A DNA stretch of 64,000 nucleotides, taken from Amphiura filiformis (lineage: Eukaryota > Echinodermata > Ophiuroidea > Amphilepidida > Amphiuridae). The position numbers and the translations under genes were made by a program. The stretch covers positions 55,593,776 to 55,657,775 of the forward strand of contig NC_092642.1 of assembly GCF_039555335.1 (NCBI RefSeq), in the 5' to 3' direction. Below the pieces are notes generated by a model that saw only the letters and a program-made list of their open reading frames with translations, was not told the DNA's origin and searched no databases. The number at the start of each line of letters is the position of its first letter. Within the stretch, counting starts at the first letter, position 1. Shown in pieces: positions 34,039 through 46,113 of the stretch.

Positions 34039-34352
34039 TTAAGGGGTACTACACCCTGTGGTAAATTTGACTATTTTTGCATTTTTCTCAAAACTTATAA
34101 CACACTGGTAACAAAAGTTATGTATATTATTGGGGCAAGGAATCCAATTACTACACTGAAATTTCAGTGACTCAAGACAAGCAGTTCAGTGTATATGATA
34201 GAAAACCGCTTGTCTTGGGTCACTGAAATTCCAGTGTAGTAATTGGATTCCTTGCCCCTATAATATACATAACTTTTGTTACCACTGTGTTTTTAGTTTT
34301 TGAGAAAAATGCCAAAATAGACACAAATTTATTGAGGTGTAGTACCCCTTAA
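34039..34352. mobile_element. TTAA foldback MITE, family A, second copy
   Basis: TTAAGGGGTACTACACCC at one end and its complement at the other. The inner arms are the same as in 4145-4527, including the GGGGCAAGGAATCCAATTAC segment. 314 bp. Confidence 0.92.
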
Positions 34353-35294
34353 GATGATACTTTTTCAAAAATGTGATTTTTGAGAAAAAATAAATATCCG
34401 AGTCCGAAAGACACGCTTATGATGAACTGTAAACTCTATTGTTGTGTTATTTTTCTGCATTTATATGAGCTTTTGAAGTAAGTATCTCGTTCTTTGGAAG
34501 GTGTGTGTTGGGATGCGACGCATATTCAGGTTCATTTTTCAGGCTCTAGGATGAGTCGGGGTCCCTGGGTCAGGTCGCAAAATTTAGAATAAGGGTTTAG
34601 AAAGGTGATGCTTTTCTCAAAATGTTTTCCTAAAAAATTTTCAAAGCAAAATTTGTGAAAATTGTTCCTGCATTTTTGCAATTGTATCTTAATTTTAAAC
34701 AAATCATGAAAATCCAGAACTAATTATAAATTTTTCGGTCTCTTTATTTTTATCAAATTGGTTTAGTTTCATGGCCAGTTTTCCCAGTCGCACCCCCTTA
34801 CCCAATCAAAATACTGTGTATCACCTGCCTTAATTAGTTCGTAACATGGGCTTGCCTTTTACCGACTAGATAGGTACATTTTCATAGGCCAGGACGCCCA
34901 ATGGGTGGGGCGAAAAAGACCTTTTTTCTCGTATCGACTTGGAACTCTCGGAGAATTTTACTAGGGTACATATATACTACTATTGTGCTAAAATATCAGT
35001 AACATCGGAGCAGGTTTCGCCCAGGCAGTAGATTTTCACAAAATCCCTACTTATTTGCTATTTCTTGCTGTATAACTATAGAGAAATCTGTAGAAACAAC
35101 ATGGGTAAAGTAGGCATTGAGATGACATCCTAGCCAATATTAAACAATTTGGGTAGTTTGTTTAGTCCCTCCAGAACATCGCCAAATAGCAAGCAGTCGC
35201 CAATTGGTTACCATCATTTTTTTCTAAAGACATGTATTTAATTAAATATTGATGATATTTGAGTTGCTAAATTAAGGCGTAGGGGTAGCATTTA

Positions 35295-36085
35295 ATGTAA
35301 TGTACGTTTTCCTAGGTCAGGACAACCATTGACTAGAATGTAATTTATTTTTTTCATGGGCCCGCGTGCCCATTGACTTGCATGCATTGTACGCTCGCCT
35401 CGCCCACGATCCCCATAGACTAGAATGTAATGTACGTTTTTCTAGGCCAGGATACCCATAGACTAGAATGTAATGTACGTTTTCGTTGGCCAGGATGCCC
35501 ATTCGCCACTTGCACGGTTCCGCCATTATACACTATGTGCGGGAGAGCCTCGAACTGGCAGCATACATGAATGGGAATTGAACCAGTCATATAACATTCT
35601 GTGTAAGGTTACGTAATTCTTCCTTTCATGTATGCTGCCAGTTCGAGGCTCTCCCCTCATATAGTGCATAATGGCGGAACCGTGCAAGTGGCGAATAGAC
35701 TAGAATGTAATGTACGTTTTTCTAGGCCAGGATGCCCGTAGACTAGAATGTAATGTACGTTTTTCTAGGTCAGGATGCCCGTTGACTGGAATGTAATTGT
35801 AATGTACGTTTTCATTGGCCAGGATGCCCATAGACTAGAATGTAATGTACGGGATGCCCATAGATTGAATGTAATGTACGTTTTCCTAGGTCAGGATGCC
35901 CATAGACTAGAATACAATGTACGTTTTCATAGGCCAGGATGCCCATAGACTAGAATGTAATGTACGTTTTCCTAGGTCAGGACAACCATTGACTAGAATG
36001 TAATGTAAAGTTTTCATAGGCCAGGATGCCCATAGTCTAGAAAGTAATGTACGTTTTTATATGCCAGGATGCACACAGACTATAC
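35295..36085. repeat. 43-bp tandem array interrupted by a hairpin
   Basis: About 14 units of GACTAGAATGTAATGTACG, then TTTTCCTAGG, then CCAGGATGCCCATA, with some deletions. A single related unit is at 34877. The array is split by the hairpin at 35500-35694. Confidence 0.93.
35500..35694. repeat. large hairpin inside the 43-bp array
   Basis: Arms of about 70 bp (CGCCACTTGCACGGTTCCGC, GAGAGCCTCGAACTGGCAGC and complements) enclose a 50-bp loop with GGAATTGAACC. Confidence 0.92.
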
Positions 36086-36483
36086 AGTATACATGCATAG
36101 GCAGATAAAATCATTCAATGCACGCGTTTTCATCTAAAAAATTGAGCCATGTTCCGCGTATTCCCCGAAATTCAAAATTCATGACCATATTTAGAATCAG
36201 CATGAAAAATGAACTATAATGAGTACAAAGCCATTGGTTCACTGGTTCTTGAGCTCACGGTTTAATGGCATGTAAAACCACGTTATTTTTAAGTAAAGGT
36301 GAACACTGATGGCGCTATTTAACTTAAATCGTGTTGTCATGTTTACAAGGGGTAGACACAGGTATAATTGCATTAAAACATCAGGAAAGGAGTAACAAAT
36401 ATCAAGGAACACAATTTTTATTTGGCTGAATTAAATTCAAAATAAATGCAAATAGCGCCCTCAATTTGCACACAAATATTCAG

Positions 36484-36630
36484 TTTATAGAATATCATCC
36501 ACAGTGCTATTAGAGGTAGTTTTACTTCATCCGAAGTGCTATCAGTGGTAGTTCTACTTCATCTACAGTGGTATCATTGGTAGTACTACTTCATCCACAG
36601 TATTATCAGGGTAGTTTTACTTCATCGAAT
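36484..36630. repeat. ~38-bp tandem repeat
   Basis: Four units of CTACTTCATC-ACAGTG-TATCA-TGGTAGT. Confidence 0.85.
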
Positions 36631-37019
36631 ACAATTAACACCATGACAGTATTATGAAACACCGCAATTCATGTCAATGTCCATATCGGTACATAAAGAA
36701 GGGCCGTATGTTCGCTATCAAATCATAAATTATGTCAATGAAAGTTACGAATTCACATGCATGCCTGCCATTCAAAACTGAATGTAGTTTAATTGTTGAC
36801 AAATGTGTACTGAAATAGACACGGTTGAAAGAAAGATCAGATTCGAGGGGCGATTAGAAGGGATTTATACTTATATTTGTCAGCTGTCATGTGTATATTG
36901 TGTAGTCCAAATTGATTTATTCAAAGGTAACTTTTAACGTTTTCGCTAAGGTTCCTACGAATACCAGAGACAACAACGACTGTTCTTATTGTCTCGTGAT
37001 CTAGACAACACCGTGGCCG

Positions 37020-37725
37020 GACCTTGATATAAAGCTAAAAATCATCAAAAAGTCTCACCAATTTCTTTACTGTGTGCAGTTATTGACAGTTCTATTCTAG
37101 TCTTAGTCTTTCACATGGCCACCATTCTTCTGTATGCAGATTTCGGCTCTTTTCAACATGGCTTTCACACCTCGTCTAATGAGATGTCTGTCCTGCCTGA
37201 GATTGTCAAATTGCGTAATTATGCCTCTCTGAAGTTAATCAATGTCTGCAGAAGGACTTGTGAAAACATTTAATGCAAACCATGCTTCATCGCCAATGAT
37301 CTGCTTGCTGAAGTTAGTTGATGTTTCCTTATCATCTGATAGGGATGAAATCACAAGTCTAAACGAGTTATTGTGTTAAAAGTTGCAGATGGTATTCCAA
37401 GTCCATTTCGACGACAGCTAATTTGACCTCCTGCTTACCCGCCTGCAGAGTGCATGCTGCATAGATATTAGCAGCAGATCTTCCAGTTCGTGCGAACACA
37501 ATGTTCTCCGTTCAGATTGCGACTCCTTACAGTTATCTGATACTTCGCAACATTTTTGTAAATAGCGCCACGTGGAGGGGTCGTGCATTTGGGTACTGCT
37601 GACGGAATATCCGAAGCACTTCTGCTGGACTTTGGTACGATGGTACTCTGCAACAAGGAAGGCCCTTTACTGCGGAGTGTCTTTTTATAAATTGTAGGAC
37701 TACGTACATGATGAACACAGTTTTT
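37020..37725 (-). pseudogene. decayed DDE transposase (Tc1/mariner superfamily, DUF4817-type)
   Basis: On the - strand, in several frames: an N-terminal helix-turn-helix-like segment (AEVLRIFRQQYPNARPLHVA), then IIGDEAWFAL, resembling the (S/G)DEAxF catalytic segment, and near the end RAEICIQKNGGHVKD, like the C-terminal GGHVEH motif. Stops and frameshifts are throughout. Confidence 0.6.
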
Positions 37726-39941
37726 CGGGGAGTTCAGATGTCATCAAATCCTGTGATTCTCGGATAGATTTGCATTGCATTGTGGATTTTAGTATTGTAG
37801 TATTTTCTTAATTATTAATGTAGTAATGTAGCACACTCAAGAAAAGAAGAATAAAAAAAATATTTGTGAAGCGATTCATCAGGTTTGTAGATAATTATAA
37901 TTTGGAGTTTTCACATTCAAAACCAACATTTTGACACTGACCTGACAGTTTCAGTATGTTTCAGATATGGTCCAAGGGATGGAGCTGTGTTACCACCAGC
38001 AGCACAGAGGATGATGGGATATACCAATCACTCCGAAGAAGTATTGCCCCAAAACACCATGTTTTGTATTTGAAATATGGTAACATCGCAAAATTTGGCG
38101 CGCTTCGCGCGCAATGGCATTTACGTAAAATTTACCTTCATTTTGGGCTAACATTGACTGAAATTGGACATTTTTATCGCACTTTAGCCAAGAAATTAGT
38201 AAGAATTATGGCCATAAATCATTTCTATTTAGACGAAATTAGTAATAAAAAGCAAATTTTTTCTTTCTCGTGGAGCTGCAATTTCTTGAAAAAGTAATAA
38301 CCCAGTTTACCATTTTCCCTCTTGGGCCACTGTATTGCAAAATTAAACTTATTTCCTTTGTTTTTTATTTTTTTTTTATATTTTTAGTCTGCAATTACAC
38401 TTTCTTTTCGATGGGGTGTGTCACACCACCGCACCAACCCCATTTTTGTTTGGTGGATTTGGGCCCCCGTTTCTTAAAAAGGGAATAGATGTGAGCCGAT
38501 TGAAATGATTGTTTTGGTTTATTAAATCTAACGAATGACGGTTTCTTTTCATACCAAAATATATTTGATCAACTTATCAGAGATGGGAGAAAATGAGGTC
38601 GCAATGAGGTTTTGTTTTTTTGTGGTTTTTGTTGTTGTTTCTTTAACACCCTGTATTTAAGTTCTGGGGTCTGACAGGCTAAATGCTAGTAAGCACCCCT
38701 TTATTATGCATTTAAATGAGGCTTATAAATAAGAAAGTAGCTGTTGTGTAATGCCCGTGCTTTTATATGCATCGTTTGCCTATGAATAAATATATCCTAA
38801 ATCGTTAAATATTGCGAAGTTCATTGGTGAACATTATTGTATAACAATAAATAAGCGGCAAATAAAGAAAAATAGCAGCTCAGTGGGTGAACAAGTAAGA
38901 ATAATTTGTGCTCATTTTCTAACAGCCAATTATGGTGATGTTAAAAGACAGAGTATTTGTCTCTTTTTGCAGAAAATCCGTGTCTCACTTGACTACTCCG
39001 TATGGTCCGACAGCAAACATGATTCGACCATTGCAGTACTTGAACCTGGTTAACAGGAGATTACTCCAGCAAAATCAATCGATAAACTCTAGCCCATCCT
39101 CCACATTGAATGGTGGACTGCACTTATTCCCAAATATGGCACTTGCCAATCAATAATCACCCATTTGAAATCCCCTGACTCTCCCACTAACCAAAATTAT
39201 GGACAGATATGGGAGCTATTTTTGCTGTTATCTGTCATTTCATATCAGGGAAGTACGAACATTTGCAGATGCCCACCTACTCAGGTTTTAGCCTACATGT
39301 AATGTATACATTATTCTTGATTGACAGCAAGTACAAAAAATATCTGTCAAGTGGTTTAGCTTTAATGCCCTTCGAAAGAGAGCGGTCCACAAGTGAGTGA
39401 TAGTCACTAAAAGTTACATTCGATTTACACAGGGAATTTTGCAGGCCATGCCGTGTCCTTCCTTACTAAAACACCAAAGTGCGAATATTTCTAAACATCT
39501 AAATTAATTAGCTAAAAATTCAGGACTATATTTTCTAGAATTTCGGAGAGTACAAAAAATATTGGCCGGTTATTTTTCACACAGTGACGTTAACTAGGCA
39601 ATGCCCTATACCTCTAACATACACTGTTTGTAGAGGTCACACGTCAATGGTGAGAGCACTGTGTATTGTATACAGGAAAATGAACAGTAACTGCAGTATG
39701 GTTTACTATGCTCAAAGAACTAGCTAAAGAGGGCACTGTACACATTCACCATCCTTTTTCGTACTATGATACTTATCAAGAAAGCGCTCTATTTAAGTTA
39801 CTGTTAAGACTTGAGTTCGCTCCCATTTCGTCAATCGGTCATTGGAATGGGAGCGTTTTATGGACAAAGCTTGATACTTGAATTAAAAGTTCTAACATCG
39901 TTGGCCAGGCCAAATGGCCATGTTTGTGTAGTAACCATGGT

Positions 39942-40305
39942 CAGGGCGGATTTACCTTTTGGGGCCCTGGGTCAGGCCAAAGGTCGGAGGCCCCAAACTC
40001 AACGTGATAAAGGCATATGCACTGAAGTGGCCAAGCTATTTGGTTTAAGTATATGATCGACAGTTGCGAAGGAGACGAGCATAGATTTTGCAATGACATT
40101 GGTGCGAGAAAAGAGATAAAAATATCAACTTCTAACTATTTTTGCCCAAAATGAAAGTGAATTTTGCTAATAACGTTACTAATGCGTGCAATTTGCAATT
40201 TTACCCTATTTTGGTCAAAAAGCGTGGTTTTTCGGACTAAAAAGGAATATTTGGGGGGGGGGGCTGGCCCCTGGCCCATCTGGCCTAATGGTAAATCCGG
40301 CCCTG
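39942..40305. mobile_element. hAT-like MITE
   Basis: CAGGGCGGATTTACC and, inverted, CAGGGCCGGATTTACC ends. The duplication is ACCATGGT (39934-39941) versus ACCATGAC (40306-40313), 6 of 8 matching. Confidence 0.85.
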
Positions 40306-40854
40306 ACCATGACAGCTAGATACCAGCAATTACTAAATGTTTCTACTAGACACTGTGTATACTTTCAGTCATCTGGGATTTGATCAATTGTGTTTTATAC
40401 GTCACGGTTGTTTAACTAAATGCAAACTATAGATGGCGCTATTTAACCAAAATCATATTTCTTAATTTGCAAGGCGTAGGTGATCAATACTGCCTTTAAA
40501 ACAAATGGAATAGGGGAAACAAGCAGCAAAGAAATTTTATAAATATATTTCATCAAAAAATAAAAGAAATTGTTTGTATTAAAAGCTTGAAAGATTAATT
40601 TTCAGTAACTAAATAGCGCCACCAATTTTGTCATAAATAGATACATTCTATATCCGAAAAGCTTTAAAAATTCTGTCAAAGTGAATAATGTTGTAAAAGA
40701 GGGGAAATTTAAAGGTGAAAATGACTCAAAAGCATCTGTATACATTAGCATGATATAAGCTTTTAGCTGTTTAAGCCGAAAATTGGGTTGTACATGATGT
40801 TTTGTTTGAAAAACTAATAAATGATCACATCAAACAGCCGTGATACTTTTTCAA

Positions 40855-41705
40855 GATGTTTATTTCAATTCCTCGTAATTTCCCTCATAATATAATATAA
40901 AAAATGGATTATGAAACCCGCATAAAACAAAGTCAAACATAATAATCCACTTTTTTGAGAAGCTTATTTCCATTCTCATTTTTTTCTCATAATACAATAC
41001 AACACAAAAGAAATAGATTTTAAAACCCTCATAAAACAAAGTCAATCATATACAAAACAAAAGAAATAGATTTTGAAACCCTCATTGTTTTATGAGGCTT
41101 TTAAAATTAATTTCCTATGTTTTTTTTATTATATTACGAGGGAAATTGTAAGAATTCATTTGTTCAAAAGGCTAATTTCAAATCTTCACACTTTCACTCA
41201 TATTACAACATAAAAAAGATATTGATTTTGAAACCCTCATAAAACAAAGTCAAATTTAAAAATAATATTGAGACGTTTAATCCAATTCCTCATAATTTCA
41301 CTCATACAGTATAAAACAAAACAAAAGAAAATTTTGAAACACTCATACAACATAATAATTGAGATGCTTATTTCAATTCTCATACGTTCCTTACACTACA
41401 ATACATATACAATATAAAACAAACGAAATATATTTTGAAAGCCTCATAAAATATAGTCAAACAAAAGAATAAGTTTGTTTGCGTTGTTTATTTAACATCT
41501 TCCTAATTTCCCTTATAATCCAATATCAAATTAAAACTAAGCTTATTTTTATGTTAAAGTTTGTTTTATGAGGCTTTCAAAATAATATTGATTTCTTGTG
41601 TTGTTTTTATTATATTATGAGGGAAACAATAAGAATCCACCTTTTTTTTTGTTTATTTCAATTTTCATCAAAATGCAATAAAAAATAAATTTTAAACCCT
41701 CATAC
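40855..41705. repeat. AT-rich degenerate tandem repeat
   Basis: Irregular units of about 130-170 bp share TTTTGAAACCCTCATAAAAC, AAAGTCAAAC and TTTCCCTCATAATATAATA. Confidence 0.8.
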
Positions 41706-41777
41706 TGAAATATGAAAAATGTCCCACCAAATTTCTATCAAAACCATTTACACGTCTCCCTAAATTGTACTACACAA

Positions 41778-42490
41778 CTATGACATCGCCATGTAGACGG
41801 ATTTGGTGATGCTTGCCAATGTCATTGCCCACGCTTCAGCGAATTGAATGTCTAGTTGTTCTATATATTGTCTTGTATATAACTGTTTGTACAACTCTAA
41901 AATATCTGAATTATCATTTTCTGCAGATGAAAGATAATCGACCAATTGTTTACTCTTTTGATACAAATCTAATTCTGCATTAAAATCTCTTAAAAGCGAA
42001 TGAGCATTTCTGTCTTGAATCACATATGGCGGCGAAAAGGCTAGCGAATGTTTTTCTGTTCAGAAAATATTAAGCTATATAACTTCTCCAAATATCACTT
42101 ACACGCCCATTTACACTCATTGGTAATGCCATATAAGCAAACTCTGGGGCAAACCATAATGTTGCCTTGGCATTAAATGGTGCATATGAACCTCTTGGCA
42201 AAGCAGTGGCCGATGAGATGTTTGTGTTCTTGCGCGAAAGCTAAAAGGTGCGCCCGTGTCAGTCTGTAAACAGCATCTACGTCAGGTTCATGATTCGCTA
42301 ATAATTGCACTATGCCAAGCTGAACATAATCTGTTGAGTTACATAGCTTAGGTTGTGTTGCATTGTTTTTAATGTATTGCAGAGGAAAACCTCTTGGCCA
42401 TGTATGGGTTTCTGTAACCTCGAAATAGGGGTAAGGGTTCAGAAGTGTATTGCTGATGTGATGTGCCCGGAGTAATTTAATTTGATGATT
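41778..42490 (-). pseudogene. broken STELLO/DUF288-like protein fragment
   Basis: Read on the - strand in three successive frames. From 42487 the first frame gives NPYPYF, THTWPRGFPL and NHEPDVDAVYRLT. After a shift near 42225 comes APFNAKATLWF and GRVSDIWRSYIA, ended by an in-frame TAA at 42072-42070. After another shift near 42040 comes IQDRNAHSLLRDF and ELDLYQKS, ending with TAG at 41778-41780. These landmarks, in this order, resemble the C-terminal half of STELLO/DUF288 proteins, which in plants are Golgi proteins linked to cellulose synthase assembly; the animal members are little studied. The copy lacks its N-terminal half and stops where an LTR-like repeat begins. It could be a dead gene copy or a fragment carried by mobile DNA. 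Family assignment is from memory of motifs. Confidence 0.55.
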
Positions 42491-43346
42491 TATCTTTGTT
42501 TACAAAGTTACATGAGTGATGACATTTTGGGGGAATTCCCCTCTCAAATTGAGCAAAACAAGTTGAATCATATCTAATTGGGAATATTTGGAAACCCCCT
42601 GAGATTGTAAAGGGAAAGTGATGTAATGGAATTCCCCTAAGGAAGTGATGTAATGAGAAAGGTTAGTGTTATAATTAAGACTTTGGAATTCCCAGATTGA
42701 ACATAATGTGAAGGTAGTAAATGGCCCATAATAGAATGGGGTTTTCCCAGGCTTGATATATAAGAAATGTAAACACAATTATTGTCACAGTTGATAGTGT
42801 TGATCTGGGCTATGCTTACAGTCCAATTCCTTCAAAGAAAGGAAATTACAAACCAGAAATATTTTATGTAGTCAAAGTATCAATATTTACCAGTGTTGTC
42901 GGAGAAGATCTAGAATACGTCAAAGAACGTACTTCTTCCAAGAAAGGAAATATATTCTTCTGTCGACTTGCTGAAGTCTGGTATTTTGATTCAACGCAAC
43001 TGTCAAAATAAGTGGGGACAACTGCATCGCAGTCCTGCTTCCTGAAGATATTGTGTGAAAGGTGGAAATAGCACCAAGTTTGGAGAAAGCAGCGCAAGGA
43101 GTTTAATATTGGAGAACGCAGCGCCAGGAGTAAAGTGATTTGGAGAACTGCGCAAGGAGTTACGAATGTGTTTGGAGAACAGCGCAAGGAGTTTAGTACT
43201 GGGGAGAAAGTAACACCATTTTCGTATGAGGATTTTAAAGACTTTTAGATTTTATTAGCTTAATCAAACAGTGTATTTGTGTTGTGCATTCGTGTGAATT
43301 TGGGTAAAAGGTGATTTTGGCCTTGAGTCAAGTACGACTCGTAACA
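42491..43346 (-). repeat. LTR-like repeat R, - strand copy
   Basis: About 856 bp. It is the compact copy of the repeat at 26823. TG starts at 43346 on the - strand. It carries four or five CTCCTTGCGC-type short units and five kappa-B-like motifs. Its far end abuts the STELLO-like fragment. No internal retrotransposon region is attached, so it may be a solo LTR; target duplications were not identified. Confidence 0.75.
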
Positions 43347-43519
43347 CTGAACAGAGACGTAGAGAAAAAGAGGATCTGGGCAGACAGATGGAAGGTGACC
43401 TTCGAGCCCTCGAAAAAGGCAATGACAATATCAAGAAAGAGGAATCTAACCAAGCTAGATCTTTTGTGTGGTGCCACCAAACTGGCTTAAAAGGAGGAGC
43501 TGGAGATCCTGGGAGTCTG

Positions 43520-43660
43520 AGTCGACAGCAAGATGACCTGGACAAAGCACATTTATAACGTCTCATAGACAGGCGCTGGGTGCTCTAAGAAGAGTTGCAA
43601 ATAAACTTGATGTCAGAGGCAGAGCAACCGTTTTTGTTTTTTCAATGGGACTTTTAAGTC
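43520..43660 (+). pseudogene. possible LINE reverse-transcriptase fragment
   Basis: The + strand reads LGALRRVANKLDVRGRATVF, similar to the LR(K/R)VANKL segment near the end of some LINE reverse transcriptases. Very short. Confidence 0.4.
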
Positions 43661-43760
43661 ACTTTAATGTCAGAGATGTTAAGTTTGAGAGCAGCTTGCG
43701 AAGAAAAAGGAGTAGTCGCGCCGGCAGGCAGATCGCCAAGAGCCAATATGGTCTCCCCAA

Positions 43761-44667
43761 TCACCCAGTTTTTAAAATCATTAAGATAGGGTTAATATCT
43801 TGAACTCTACATTTATAAATAAATATTTTCATCAATAATAGAATCAAGTTAAAAAAAAAAGTGGCATATTTGTCAGACTCATCATAAATACCAAAACATA
43901 CTTCCCGATAGGTAATATTCACATTAATATTTAATTCTCTCACCCAGCGACGAGTATGACTCCACATTGCTTTGGCAAATTTACATGACCACATCAAATG
44001 CTTCATGGTTTCTTCTTCCTCCTTACAAAAGGAGCATTTATACTCATTAATTAAGCCAATTTGATAGAGAAACTTATTTGTTGAAAGGATTCTATGAATA
44101 AAACGAAATTGTAAATACCGTGTTTTGGTATCCAGTGTACATCTATATGGCATAGCATAAATCAAATTCCAATTCATATCATTGAACTCACAATTCAACC
44201 TTCCACTTCTGTTGTGCTTTAGGAAATGGGTGTTGAGCTGTATGACAAAGTAATTGATATGCATATGAGGTAACTTTCTTTGCATTCCTGAGTTGGGACA
44301 TCAGCTGTAGCTCACGGTTGTGTTTACTTTCAAACAGCTGACTTTTAAAAACTTTTGAAATAATATTTATCACGCTCAGATACTTTAAGAAATTACAATT
44401 GATATCATATTTATCTTTGAAATTTTCATATGACATCCAATGCCCATCAATGATTAAATCAGATATAAAATTAACACCTTTATTACTCCAGGACTTAAAA
44501 TATAAAGTTTTTCGGTTAATTCTTATGTTACAATTGTACCATAAAACTTCATCTGTTTTTTCATGAGCCATATTCCTTAATTTAAACCAAGATTTCAACA
44601 CATCACACACAAAGGTGTTACAAATTCTGTAATAGCTGAAGTTAATATGACATAAAACATAATACAT
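43761..44667 (-). pseudogene. Tx1/L1-like LINE C-terminal fragment
   Basis: Two overlapping - strand frames (44667-44188 and 44285-43761). The first has W-N-IRINRKTLYFKSW and GVNFISDLI. The second has YLQFRFIHRILSTNKFL, then KCSFCKEEEETMKHLMWSCK, the Cys-Cys-His-Cys segment near the C-terminus of Tx1/L1-type polyproteins. A frameshift joins them near 44240. Confidence 0.8.
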
Positions 44668-45108
44668 CTCCAGTGACTGCCCTGCCCATAGCTAAGCTGT
44701 TGAATCAGAACAGGAATGATGAGTTTTCCATGGTCAGGTCAGAGAGATTTAGGGAATGATAAATTAAACTGGTCTACTACAGTAGACTATGTTCGCGAAC
44801 GCTATGTGTACAAATCTTCCTTGGGTTTTTGTATCCTCGTGTCTTTATTTCTTGAACAATGTCAGCGAATGAGGTCTTAAATTCGAGCTAAAAGATGCAG
44901 CTATTGGCTGTTGGTTCCAATTATGACATACGAGGGGGTATCAAAATGTTTTTGAAATCACCTAGAAGTGAAGGAGCTATATCGATGAAAATTTGTCTGT
45001 GTAATCACTGGTCCTTATGTACATTATGGTCCAAAAATTGTCTCATTCGTATGTCTAATTTTTAACAGGTGGCGCTGGATTGGCAGTAAGCGCAAAACCT
45101 TTTCAGGT

Positions 45109-45615
45109 TAAGGGATGGGGTATGAACGTTTGGACAGTATTTATTGTGGGACATTAGAGCACATCAGACATATCGAATTGCATTCTGAATACGAAGAATG
45201 TGATTCTGATATCATATAATTTTGATTTTGAAATTAGCAATGTAATACACATTTTATGGCAAATGATTAAAATTTATATTTTTGATATTTAACAGTACTT
45301 GAAGTAAACTTTATAAATCTGATGATTTATACTTAAAGTGTGTGTAGGTGGGATGAAAAGCCGACGATCAATTGAACATTTTGACCTTTCAGTATTGAAG
45401 ATATGGATTTTTTCCTAACACACACAAAAAAAATTAGGTCTTTTTGGGAAAAATCCATATCTTCAATATGAAAGGTCAAAATGTTCAATTGATCGTCGGC
45501 TTTTCCTCACAGCTACATACACTTTAAGAATATATCATTAGATTTATAAAATTTACTTCGAAGACTGTTATATATTGAAAATGTGAAAAATATCTTTCAG
45601 GTTAAGATCCTCCAC
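45109..45615. repeat. foldback repeat with long hairpin
   Basis: Arms at about 45295-45422 and 45425-45560 pair over roughly 100 bp (core GACGATCAATTGAACATTTT and its complement). The left outer part (from TTAAGGGATGGGGTATGAAC, 45107) recurs at 63001-63105. TTCAGGTTAA flanks both sides. Confidence 0.75.
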
Positions 45616-45736
45616 TTTCTCCACTGTGGTCGCATCATACCCAAGTGATGGACGTTCACTTCTTGGCTTGGTGAGGGACATGTGGCCAGTTTGGAAATTC
45701 CTTTTTCAAAAGTGCCACACGATGGGCAAACATCAC

Positions 45737-46113
45737 TGTAGATGCCCATGGGCTCCACAAACTGATGTGTAATTGATGCTGTTGATAGTTACCAAAATCC
45801 ACCGATTTATACTCCTTTTCTAATTGCTGGCTTAAAATAACTCACTCAGAAGCTTCTCTAATTCATTGTATACTATATTCTTGGTTCATATTAGCAGACG
45901 TGGCCATAATGCGGTAGAAAAAGATTAAAAACTTGGTTCCTCTAGTAACTCAGCATGCCATATTTAACACCGAAGGGACAATACATCGATCAATGTCAAA
46001 ACAAATCTGAATATCGATAGATTGACAATCAAAACAAATCGAAAAACTTTCTGAACGCCGGAGGGCAGTATAACCACAAAAAGAATAGTGAAAGCCCAAA
46101 TTTGGCATTAACA
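45737..46113 (-). repeat. 3' LTR of the BEL/Pao element
   Basis: 377 bp. It differs from the other LTR only around 45927-45930 (AGA versus CGG), as far as a by-eye comparison shows. It is preceded by ATCAC. Confidence 0.93.

Larger units (their letters stand above)
36305..40645. repeat. paired GGCGCTATTTAA...AAATAGCGCC segments
   Basis: Segments at 36308-36470 and 40433-40630 both begin with GGCGCTATTTAAC and end with AAATAGCGCC, in the same orientation, about 4.1 kb apart. They flank the DDE transposase remnant and the hAT-like MITE. They could be two copies of one MITE. Confidence 0.4.
31536..41700. other. intergenic DNA between ZXD and the transporter, left part
   Basis: No supported host gene. 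Short frames at 31818-32090 (-), 32700-33011 (-), 33329-33628 (-), 37956-38297 (+) and 38932-39156 (+) show no recognisable domain, codon pattern or splice context. The 32216-34030 and 38000-39930 stretches show nothing beyond AT-rich sequence. Confidence 0.55.
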
